A DNA stretch of 10,749 nucleotides from Larix sibirica (GCA_004151065.3 NWUY0300050150.1:3379-14127); one strand, 5' to 3'. Numbered from the stretch's first letter, positions 1 to 7,058 are shown. Notes: a model not told the origin generated them from the letters alone. Program-made: numbers and translations.

Positions 1-240
1 TCTTACCGGTTGTATTTTTATTTTTACCTTTATATTGTCTCCTATGGTTCACTTTGAACCGATGGCTTTGTTCTTATATTTTCTTGGAGGATGGTCATAG
101 CCTGGTTTTCCCTTGTTTTTGCCACTTACATTGGAATCTTGGAATAGATTCGATAATGGGTAATGTTACTATTGTATGTAATGCTAGTATTGTAGGACAT
201 ATACACTTTCCGTACTTATTATACTTTTAATAAAGTATTA
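1..240. other. Gene-free A+T-rich sequence with a polyadenylation-like signal (LTR-like or 3'-UTR-like)
   Basis: No open frame of note is seen. The stretch is T-rich, contains the phrase TAGCCTGGTTTTCCC near 109-123, and ends with an AATAAA hexamer at 229-234 followed by A/T runs. Pyrimidine-rich text of this kind before an AATAAA is seen in plant LTR retrotransposon ends and in 3' UTRs. No terminal inverted dinucleotides, primer-binding site or polypurine tract could be confirmed, so this is only a weak suggestion that a gene or element ends here. Confidence 0.25.
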
Positions 241-530
241 GCTTTTTTCTTCTGAAAAAAAAAGAAGAATCTTGTAAAATAAAAGCCTCCATAGTACCAA
301 GCTTATATAAGAAATACATAAATGTCTTTTCATTTCCTGGTGACGGTAATTAACTTCATTTTTGATAAAGGAGAGTGCATTGAAAGAGAGTTTGCCTCCA
401 TAGTACCAAGTTTCGTTTCTAAAAGACTTCTTTTCATTTCTGATAGAAAAGAGTGTGTCTAGTGTATTGAAAGAGAGTTTGCTTTCATAGTACCAAGCTT
501 GCTGCTTCTTTTTTTTCCAAAAGAATAATT

Positions 531-617
531 GACGTGCGGCGCGCAATGAGATAGATTCGTTCCAGAATTGGGACGATCACAACCGACTACTCCGCCTACC
601 TGGCCTACCGCAAGAAC
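531..617. other. G+C-rich island interrupting the repeat array
   Basis: This short stretch is markedly richer in G and C than its surroundings, with GACGTGCGGCGCGC at its left end and CCGCCTACCTGGCCTACCGC inside. It sits between module copies. One + frame reads RIGTITTDYSAYLAYRKNPS before a stop, and another reads DSFQNWDDHNRLLRLPGLP. The composition resembles an exon fragment, but no protein family was recognised and no intact gene is present. Confidence 0.35.
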
Positions 618-654
618 CCAAGTACTAAGCTCATATAGAAAATACGAATTACTG

Positions 655-756
655 TAATAAAATGTCTTTTCATTTCCTTATGACGGTAATTAACTTCATT
701 TATTATAATAAAATGTCTTTTCATTTCCTTATGACGGTAATTAACTTCGTTTATTA
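655..756. repeat. 51-bp near-perfect tandem duplication
   Basis: Two consecutive 51-bp units (655-705 and 706-756) differ at a single base (a698 versus g749). Each contains ATGTCTTTTCATTTCC and TGACGGTAATTAACTTC. The near-identity shows a recent local duplication inside the older array. Confidence 0.9.
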
Positions 757-915
757 TAGAAGAAAGTGCATTGAAAGAGTATGACTTTGTGAAATATATT
801 CCAGAAAGGTCCTTCTAAAATAAAAGCCTCCGTAGCACCAAACTTATATAGGAAATACATAAATTAATAAAATAATTTTTTTCCAATGACAGTAATTCTA
901 TAAAGAAAGTGAAAA

Positions 916-1295
916 GATGGCGATATTAGGGAAGTTTCTCCATTGAGTACGATTTCATGGGTCGATTCGAGGTATCCTTCTCGGGAAGATACATATGAAA
1001 AACGGTCCACGTGCAATTTGCCAAATTTCTTCGTTGGTTTTGAGAAATTGTACCGCTCGTATGAAATCGATGCCACTCGATTGAATGTTTTAATAGTCCC
1101 CCGTTTACATTCCTTTTGCGTCCAATCTCTCGAGACGAGTAATGCAGCGAACCCGATCTTTTGGCCCTTGTCAAATCACGTGACAAGAATTATCATCTAT
1201 TTTGATAAAAATGTAGGAAACCTGTATTTTTTGCGGTGTACTTGTTTGAATGCTAAAAAGCCGCTACCATTCAACACCAACCCACGACTAGAGAT
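916..1295 (+). promoter_or_regulatory. Distal promoter region of dioxygenase copy 1
   Basis: This non-repetitive stretch has a more balanced base composition than its neighbours. It contains two CACGTG G-boxes (1008-1013 and 1177-1182), a CCAAT at about 1122 and the palindrome TCTCGAGA at about 1127-1134. Open frames of about 118 codons (+) and 86 codons (-) cross it, but the + one has only a TTG at its 5' end and neither resembles a known family. The left end (930-960) resembles the leaders of both dioxygenase genes. Its role as a promoter rests on position and motifs only. Confidence 0.4.
1167..1187. promoter_or_regulatory. G-box inside a 7-bp dyad
   Basis: CTTGTCA (1167-1173) and TGACAAG (1181-1187) form a perfect inverted repeat, and the right arm overlaps the palindrome TCACGTGA (1176-1183). 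CACGTG is the classic plant bZIP/bHLH binding core. The element lies about 290 bp upstream of the copy 1 ATG and has no equivalent upstream of copy 2. A regulatory role is inferred. Confidence 0.4.
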
Positions 1296-1400
1296 TTGAC
1301 GAGCGAGTTTATAAATATTTACATGTCGTCAGGCTCGGTGAACTTAACAGGATATTTTACACGTCAGAACTAACTAAAAGCCTTTTATAAAAGGGGCCGC
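1296..1400 (+). promoter_or_regulatory. Core promoter of dioxygenase copy 1, conserved with copy 2
   Basis: TTGACGAGCGA (1296-1306) lies 90 bp upstream of the TATA box TATAAAA (1386-1392), which is followed by GGGGCCGC. The same 11-mer, a TTACACG element and the TATA-GGGGCCGC block appear in the same order upstream of copy 2. TGACG is the core of TGA-type bZIP sites and TTGAC is the W-box core bound by WRKY factors. Transcription probably starts about 25-32 bp after the TATA, giving a leader of about 50 nt with no upstream ATG. Confidence 0.7.
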
Positions 1401-1468
1401 TTCCTTGCTTCCAAGTACCAAGTAGAAGAGTGTACGCAACTAGCTTCTCCATAGAGTGAAAGTCGGTC

Positions 1469-2640
1469 ATGGCAGCTCCCTGCGAATTCGTTGATCTCCC
1501 AGTAATTGATTTCGCTCTTCTTCCATGGAAATCTGTAGGAGAATCTGCCCATCATCATCATGACCTGAGGGAGCTTGAGAAACTGAGAGAGGCATGCCAG
1601 GAATTGGGCTTCTTCCGTGCTATCAACCATGGAGTCGACTCAACTCTCGTTCAAACTGTGGACTCCATCGCCCGACACATGTTTAGGTTGCCCGGTGATA
1701 TAAAAGAGAGAGCCAAATCCTCCATTTTCAATACTGGTTATGTCCCACCCAAAACGGGTCCTCAGGGTAAAGATTCACTGCCTGAGGGAATGGTCTTTCC
1801 CGACGACAATTCAGTAGATGACATCTCTTCCAAGCTTTGGCCCCAAGGAAACCCAAAATTCCGGTTTGTTCTCTGCATCTTCATCTTCGAGTTGATGTAA
1901 TATTCATATTGATATCTTGACATTCATAGTACTAGTTATTCTATCATTTAAATGACAGCTATATTTAATGTACTGTTGCAGCGAGACGATGCAGGAATAC
2001 AACTCACAGATGAGGGAGGTGTCACATGGAATCTTGAAAGCGATTCTTTGCAGTCTGGGTTTTGATGAAAGTGATTCATCATCCCTCTTTGACAAATCTC
2101 AAGGTTGGTTACGCATGAATTTCTATCACAACAAAAACGGCGATCGTAATCATCAGCAGCAGTTTTACTCGAAAGCTCATACAGACATCGGCTGCCTTAC
2201 AATTCTGTACCAAGATGATGTGGGTGGCCTTCAGATCCGAACAAAGGAAGGAGAGTGGATTAATACCAAGCCCTTGCCTGGATCGTTTGTTGTTAACATT
2301 GGCGACTGTTTACAGGTGAATATTTCGGCAACTTTTTCCTCAATTAGATTTCTCTTGTATAGGACTTGTAACTAAAATAAGTGATAGCAATGGTTGGCAG
2401 ATGTGGAGTAACGGCAGATACCGCAGCGCAGAGCACCGTGTGGTGTATGGAGGATCGGAAAGGCTGTCCATGGCATTTTTTCTGGATTTCACAGACAAAG
2501 CCGAGATTCGTGCTCCTGAAGCGCTGATCGATGAGAAGCATCCTCAAAAGTACAGAGCAGTTACGTTTGAAGATCTGAAGGCGTATTACATCCAAGCTGG
2601 CCCAACTTTGGGTGGACCTCCTGCTTACTTTCTATTATAA
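1469..2640 (+). CDS. 2-oxoglutarate/Fe(II)-dependent dioxygenase, DOXC class (copy 1), three exons
   Basis: The gene has three exons: 1469-1863, 1982-2315 and 2401-2640. They join in frame to 322 residues and all four splice sites are GT/AG. The N-terminal DIOX_N part (about residues 9-80) has LPVIDF and the [10 protein letters not shown] motif. The C-terminal double-stranded beta-helix domain carries the iron ligands H198 and D200 (AHTD) and H255 (EHRVV), and the 2-oxoglutarate contacts Y180 (NFY) and R264-x-S266. WSNGRYRS is also typical. Such enzymes hydroxylate, desaturate or demethylate small molecules using O2 and 2-oxoglutarate, usually in the cytosol; no signal peptide is seen. Length fits the family (roughly 300-380). 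The usual NYYPPC after the NxY tyrosine is replaced by NFYHNK and a His/Gln-rich loop. Substrate (hormone, flavonoid, alkaloid, terpenoid) is not determinable. The ATG is the first in the leader and sits 83 bp after the TATA box. Confidence 0.94.
1864..1981 (+). other. Intron 1 of copy 1 (118 bp, phase 2)
   Basis: The donor is CCG|GTTTGT and the acceptor is TTGCAG|CGAGAC. Splicing restores an arginine codon (CG+C) and gives KFR-ETMQEY, the expected junction between the N-terminal and catalytic halves. It matches the copy 2 intron at the same site with about a dozen differences. Confidence 0.92.
2316..2400 (+). other. Intron 2 of copy 1 (85 bp, phase 0)
   Basis: The donor is ACAG|GTGAAT and the acceptor is GGCAG|ATGTGG. 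Splicing joins GDCLQ to MWSNGRY, a junction conserved in the family. It carries an 11-bp insertion relative to copy 2 that includes a repeated CTTGTA, and lacks 3 bp present there. Confidence 0.92.
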
Positions 2641-2785
2641 ATACAAAGGAGTAGCAGTTCGAACGATGAATGTCGAGGATCCCAGACTAGAACTGCAAAG
2701 TATAATAAAATATACCTGTAACTGATTGTCTAGAATTATTATTACTTATAAGCACTGTAATACTCTGTAGAGTTATTCCGAAGAT
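2641..2785 (+). other. 3' untranslated and flanking sequence of copy 1
   Basis: An AATAAA at 2704-2709 is the likely polyadenylation signal, 64 nt past the stop. Homology with the copy 2 flank is weak but continues. The clearest match is GTAGAGTTATTCCGAAGAT (2767-2785), with 2 mismatches to 7184-7202. This marks how far the duplication extended on the 3' side. Confidence 0.6.
2704..2709 (+). terminator. Polyadenylation signal of copy 1
   Basis: This is a canonical AATAAA within GTATAATAAAATATAC, at the same relative place as the AATAAA downstream of copy 2. Confidence 0.55.
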
Positions 2786-3240
2786 TACGTAAGTATGAGA
2801 GACACTCAGTCCTCTCCTTTGTTCATGAAGCATAAGGGTCTACTATGATCTGATCTGTTTATCATATATTTTGATCTCATGAAAATGATAGATGATAGTG
2901 AATGTAACACCCCTGGTTTACAACCTATTATTATTTTGTTATTGTAATTTTTCTTTAAAGTGAGTTTTATTGAATTTATTTTATCATCAAAATCGCTATT
3001 AAAACACCCTCAATTTAGAACCCTCAATTTAGAGTTTGCAATTTTAAGAAAAAATGACCATCTAATTTTTAGACATCATAGTTCATAAATTAAATTTTAA
3101 TTATTATTTTTTATCACAGTGTAAATATATTTTTTAAAGAATTAAAATTTAATTAATAAATATTATTATTTATTAAAATAATATAATATAATATAAGTAA
3201 TAATAAATATTTATTATTTATTAAATTATTATATACACAT
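2786..3240. other. Gene-free, extremely A+T-rich spacer
   Basis: No coding sequence is seen. A 14-bp direct repeat (CCCTCAATTTAGA at 3007-3019 and 3021-3033) is present. From about 3090 on, the sequence is built almost wholly of TAT/ATT runs with self-complementary stretches such as AATAAATATTATTATTTATT. Confidence 0.6.
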
Positions 3241-3296
3241 TTTTTAAAAATAGGTATTATTGATAAAGTATATATATTGATTTACCGTTTTATTTC

Positions 3297-3630
3297 ATGC
3301 ATCATTATTTTTTATTAAATTATCACTCACGGTCATGTATATTTTAATTATTACTTTATTTTATATATTTTAATATATATGATAAAGTTTTCAAATAATA
3401 ATTAAAATATACGTGAGAGTGGGTGGGTAATTATATATATTTTAATATATATGATAAAGTTTTTAAGTAATAATTAAAATATACATGCGAGTTGGTGGGT
3501 AATAATTTAAAAAGAAATAATGATGTATAATTAAGATTAAAATATATGTGATAAAGTTTTTGAATAATAAGTAATAATTAAAATATACATGAGAGTTGGT
3601 AAGAATTTAAAAAGGAATAATGATGTATAA
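3297..3630. mobile_element. MITE-like inverted-repeat element with internal tandem copies
   Basis: The left arm (about 3297-3355, from ATGCATCATTATTTT to ATGTATATTTTAATTATTAC) is the reverse complement, with small gaps, of about 3464-3529 and again of about 3571-3630 (GTAATAATTAAAATATACAT ... AATAATGATGTATA). The right side is tandemly repeated: GATAAAGTTTT occurs at 3381, 3453 and 3550 (spacing 72 and 97), each followed by TAATAATTAAAATATAC. A short, non-coding, A+T-rich hairpin of this kind fits a MITE. Terminal repeats and target-site duplications could not be fixed because of low complexity. Confidence 0.5.
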
Positions 3631-3640
3631 AATAAGATTG

Positions 3641-4897
3641 TAGATTAACATGAAATTAAAATAAACATTTTCATATTAACATTTAATTTTAAAAGAAATT
3701 TTTATATATTGTATTTTAATAATAATAAATATTTATCAATTCAAGTTCAATTATGAAAAGATTGTGTTTACATCTAATAAATGTTGTTAGAAAATGATAA
3801 GTATGAGATCAAATATGAAATCTAGGGTGAGCGGGATGGGACCTGGGATTGGGATGGCTAAAGAATCCTACTGAATGATTGAATGTTTGTAGCAGCTGCT
3901 GCTAGTTTATTTAGTTTGGATTTTTGTAGTTTGTTCCTTTCTTAGGGNAGTTTTTCATGACTAGTTTTGATAACTAGTTTCATTCTGTGTTAATTTATGT
4001 TTTAAATTTTGAAATAGAGTTAATATCCTTTGAAATTATTACTTAGGATATTACAAGAATCATTTGATTTGTAGTAATCTTGATATTTATTCATAAATTA
4101 CTACCTATTTTCTTTTGAGGATTGAATAGAATTTCCTCCAAGCCCCATGAACTAGTGTAATGTTGTATTTTTTAGGGTGGTTGGAAATAAATTTAGCTTA
4201 TATGGATATCAAGAATAATCATAACTTCGAAAGAGAACATTATATTCAAAGAGGAATGTGTTCAAGTCCTCACTAGAAAGATCATTGAAGTTGAGTAGAG
4301 CTAAAGGAGGAATGTTATTCATCTACTCCACTCCAACCAGCTAAGAAGAAACTTATCCTTCTTCCTCTATCATGTTGTAGAGGATTCTTAAAGGGAGGTA
4401 TTCCTTATGCTATTGATGCTTCTATGGGATTGAATCCCAAATAGAAGTCAAGATCCTTTATTAGATTCTTTTGAGATCTTGCTTATGGTTCACCATTGAT
4501 TAATTCACCAATTTCCATTGATCCTCCAACAGGACAAGTGAATTCATATTCTGCTATTGAGGAAACAACAACAGTTTATACTAAAAAACTGGGTTTAGTA
4601 ACTTTCCTTTGGCCTATCTTAGAGTTTTATTTAGTCCCTGAAATGTCCCTGCTTACAAAATTTCCTACTATTTTGTTAATAGCTTAGGTGTTTTTTACTA
4701 CACCATGAAAACATCATTTTGAATCTCTAATTCGATTTATACTTCATGTTACCCTTGATATTGCACAAGGATTGCATGTGTGGTTCTTATGAAACAATTT
4801 ACAGATTTACAGATTGGTAACTACATGACGATGAAACTTACACTAGATTGGAGGAGATCTATTTCTCCTTTGTGATAGGTTATCATGTTTGGGTTTA
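3641..4897. other. Intergenic stretch without a recognisable gene
   Basis: This stretch is moderately A+T-rich with one unresolved base at 3948. Stops are frequent in every frame. A 63-codon open stretch at 4496-4687 has no ATG at its 5' end and resembles no known family. The text is less repetitive than its surroundings and may be an old, unrecognisable transposon remnant. Confidence 0.5.
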
Positions 4898-5544
4898 CTA
4901 CTCATAGTTGCATATTGGTGGTGGATGAGTTAGCTCGATGTTGTGTTTGAGATATTTCTCATCATCTCTAGATGATATTACTCCTTGCACATTCATGATG
5001 GTGTTATGGTGCATATACATGTATGGTTGTTGCTTGGTGGATGGCTTAGGATAGCCCATGATGATGTGTTGTGTGTTGATGTTAGTTGAAGGTGGAGGAC
5101 CTAGCATATATGACCTTATTTACATATTTCTAGCCCATGATGATGTGTTGTATGCTAATGTTACTTGGAGTTGGTGGCAGACCTAGCATATGTGACCTTA
5201 GTCACATATTTTATGGTTGGAGTTCTCTTAGTGTGGACACCCTAAAATATATTGGATTATTTCATACATGTCAATTGGTTGTCGCTTATGTTCTTTCTTG
5301 CATATTTTCTTAGGAAGGCCTCCTCGTGTGCACATGCTTTTGGGAAATCAACACATAGTTTTGAAAATGAGATGATGGTGTTTGCACATGGTTTCCCTTC
5401 CCATAGATAGATTTGACATATATTAATGAATTCAACTAACATTGCACTCTTAGCAGGGTGGACTTTTAAAAATGAATTATTTCTGGCAGAGTAGATCAAG
5501 GTTGTTGAGTGACACGACTTCCTATACATTGAGACAGTTGTCAA
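4898..5544 (-). pseudogene. Probable decayed coding sequence, minus strand, unknown family
   Basis: On the minus strand two open pieces follow each other. The first (5544 to 5257) contains FLKVHPAKSAMLVEF, GKPCANT and ACAHEEAFLRKYARK. The second (5107 to 4898) is Pro/Gln/His-rich (MLGPPPSTN, MGYPKPSTKQQPY). Stops lie between them, and a third frame near 5330-5230 also reads protein-like (RGGLPKKICKK). The two tandem DNA copies at 5053-5211 both read MLG-PP-...-QHIIMG in the same frame. That frame retention suggests derivation from protein-coding DNA such as a retroelement. No family was recognised. Confidence 0.25.
5053..5211. repeat. Approximately 79-bp tandem duplication
   Basis: Copy A (5053-5131) and copy B (5132-5211) both begin AGCCCATGATGATGTGTTGT and both contain ACCTAGCATAT and TGACCTTA. 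They are diverged in the middle and differ by 1-2 bp in length. Confidence 0.85.
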
Positions 5545-5703
5545 AACACATTCTTCTAGAACGTACTTATTTTATTATTCTACACTATTTCATAGTTATC
5601 TCATAGTTAGCGGAGGTTATTTCTTCATTAACAATGAGCTTGCTGACTTGGCAATTATCTACACTTTGCTGAGGTTATTTATTCATTAGCCCAATCCAAT
5701 ACA
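5545..5703. other. Distal upstream sequence of copy 2
   Basis: No gene is seen. GAGGTTATTT-TTCATTA occurs twice (about 5614 and 5674), and CCAATCCAAT lies at about 5690-5699, just upstream of the conserved promoter block. There is no clear similarity to the distal promoter of copy 1 beyond weak matches near the 3' end. Confidence 0.45.
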
Positions 5704-5806
5704 TTGACGAGCGAATGCAAAACTGCTTCATAGCATATGGCCAACTAAGATTAGTACATTAGCTTACACGCCACTGCCAGATCTAAAAACGTCTTATAAG
5801 AGGGGG
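5704..5806 (+). promoter_or_regulatory. Core promoter of dioxygenase copy 2, conserved with copy 1
   Basis: TTGACGAGCGA (5704-5714) is identical to 1296-1306 and lies 91 bp upstream of TATAAG (5795-5800), against 90 bp in copy 1. TTACACG and the AGGGGGCCGC after the TATA also match. The conserved order and spacing within otherwise diverged DNA support a functional basal promoter inherited with the duplication. Confidence 0.7.
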
Positions 5807-5855
5807 CCGCATCCTTTAAGAATGCGCAGAAAAGTCTTTCCATTGAGTGATAGCC

Positions 5856-7017
5856 ATGGCATCCGCCTGCGAATTTGTCGATCTCCCGGTCATTGATTTC
5901 TCTCTCCTTCCATGGAAATTTGGAGATGTCCATTATCATGACCATGACCTGGGGGAGCTTGAGAAACTGAGAGAGGCATGCCAAGAATTGGGCTTCTTCC
6001 GTGCTATCAACCATGGAGTCGACTCAGCTCTCGTTCAAACTGTGGACTCCATCGCCCGAGACATGTTTAGGCTGCCCGCTGATATAAAAGAAAGAGCCAT
6101 TTCCTCCATTTTCAACACTGGTTATGTCCCACCCAAGACGGGTACTCACGGAAAAGATTCGCTGCCTGAGGGCATGGTCTTTCCGAACGACAGTTCGGTA
6201 GATGACATCTCCTCCAAGCTTTGGCCCCAAGGAAACGACAAATTCCGGTTTGTTCTCCGCATCTTCATCTTCAAGTTGATGTACTGTTCATATTGATATC
6301 TTGACATTGATAGTACTACTTATTCTATCATTTAAGTGCTATCTAATATTCGATGTACTGTTGCAGCGAGACGACGCAGGAATACAACTCACAGATGAGG
6401 GAGGTGTCACATGGAATCTTGAAAGTGATTCTTTGCAGTCTGGGTCTTGACGAAAGTGATTCATCGCCCCAATTTGACAAATCTGAAGGTTGGTTACGCA
6501 TGAATTTCTATCACAACAAAAACGGCGATCGTAATCATCAGCAGCAGTTTTACTCGAAAGCTCATACAGACATCGGCTGCCTTACAATTCTGTACCAAGA
6601 TGATGTGGGTGGCCTTCAGATCCGAACAAAGGAAGGAGAGTGGATTAATACCAAGCCCTTGCCTGGATCGTTTGTTGTTAACATTGGCGACTGTTTACAG
6701 GTGAATCTTTCGGCAACTTTTTCCTTAATAATTAGATTTCTCTTGTAACTAAAATAAGTGATGGCGATGGTTGGCAGATGTGGAGTAATGGCAGATACCG
6801 CAGCGCAGAACACCGTGTGGTGTATGGAGGATCGGAAAGGCTGTCCATGGCGTTTTTTCTGGATTTCACAGACAAAGCCGAGATTCGTGCTCCTGAAGCG
6901 CTGATCGATGAGAAGCATCCTCAAAAGTACAGAGCAGTTACGTTTGAAGATCTGAAGGCGTACTACATCCAAGCTGGCCCAACTTTGGGCGGACCTCCTG
7001 CTTACTTTCTATTATAA
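5856..7017 (+). CDS. 2-oxoglutarate/Fe(II)-dependent dioxygenase, DOXC class (copy 2), three exons
   Basis: The gene has three exons: 5856-6247, 6367-6700 and 6778-7017. They join in frame to 321 residues. The chosen ATG lies in GCCATGGC, an excellent context, and aligns with the copy 1 start. DIOX_N ([16 protein letters not shown]) is followed by the catalytic domain with H197, D199 (AHTD), H254 (EHRVV), Y179 (NFY) and R263-x-S265, so all catalytic residues are intact. Compared with copy 1 there are about 20 changes in exon 1, clustered after LLPWK and in the [13 protein letters not shown] region. There are six in the first 40 residues of exon 2 and none in the last 150. The enzyme should do similar chemistry; the N-terminal differences could alter substrate range or partners. 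Substrate and pathway are unknown. Confidence 0.94.
6248..6366 (+). other. Intron 1 of copy 2 (119 bp, phase 2)
   Basis: The donor is CCG|GTTTGT and the acceptor is TTGCAG|CGAGAC, the same junctions as in copy 1. It is clearly alignable throughout, with scattered substitutions and a 1-bp length difference. Confidence 0.92.
6701..6777 (+). other. Intron 2 of copy 2 (77 bp, phase 0)
   Basis: The donor is ACAG|GTGAAT and the acceptor is GGCAG|ATGTGG. At 77 bp it is near the lower limit for efficiently spliced plant introns. It lacks the 11-bp segment seen in copy 1 and has 3 extra bp (AATAATTAG). Confidence 0.92.
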
Positions 7018-7058
7018 AAAGAAGGGGAATGGTGACTTCACATTTCATGAATGCCGGC

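Larger units (their letters stand above)
285..915. repeat. Degenerate modular repeat array upstream of copy 1
   Basis: At least five diverged copies of a composite unit are visible. Module a is GCCTCCATAGTACCAAG, found at 285-301, 394-410, 481-497 (GCTTTCATAGTACCAAG) and 826-842 (GTAGCACCAA variant), with a partial copy near 617-630. In several copies it runs into CTTATATAAGAAATACATAA. Module b is ATGTCTTTTCATTTCC followed by TGACGGTAATTAACTTC (321-357, and twice in 655-756). Module c is GTGCATTGAAAGAG (376, 463 and 767 areas). Spacing varies (109, 87 and longer), so this is an old, rearranged array rather than a clean satellite. It lies about 550-1185 bp upstream of the copy 1 start codon. 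The TATATAAG and TGACG elements could be regulatory, but that is inference. Confidence 0.75.

Noticed and set aside
1-240. LTR retrotransposon end
   Set aside because: Some phrases resemble copia-type LTR ends, but no TG...CA termini, primer-binding site, polypurine tract or target-site duplication could be located. It is kept only as a weak suggestion.
238-546. Minus-strand 102-codon frame with repeated WYYGGKLSFN-like motifs
   Set aside because: The internal protein repeat simply reflects the DNA repeat units at 285-497. No ATG context, no homology and no promoter support it as a gene.
943-1299. 118-codon open frame on + with an overlapping 86-codon frame on -
   Set aside because: The + frame has no ATG at its 5' end (it opens at TTG), no family resemblance, and lies in the promoter region of copy 1. 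It is most likely a chance opening in less A+T-rich DNA.
3297-3630. CRISPR-like array
   Set aside because: The repeats are long, A+T-rich, variable in spacing and part of an inverted repeat in a plant nuclear context. There are no uniform spacers or cas genes.
5847-5855. Alternative upstream start of copy 2 adding three residues
   Set aside because: That start would be GTG. The ATG at 5856 has a near-ideal context (GCCATGGC) and aligns with the start of copy 1.
6616-6972. Minus-strand 118-codon frame across exons 2 and 3 of copy 2
   Set aside because: It is a shadow of the real coding strand. The same shadow occurs in copy 1, as expected from the duplication, and it crosses an intron.
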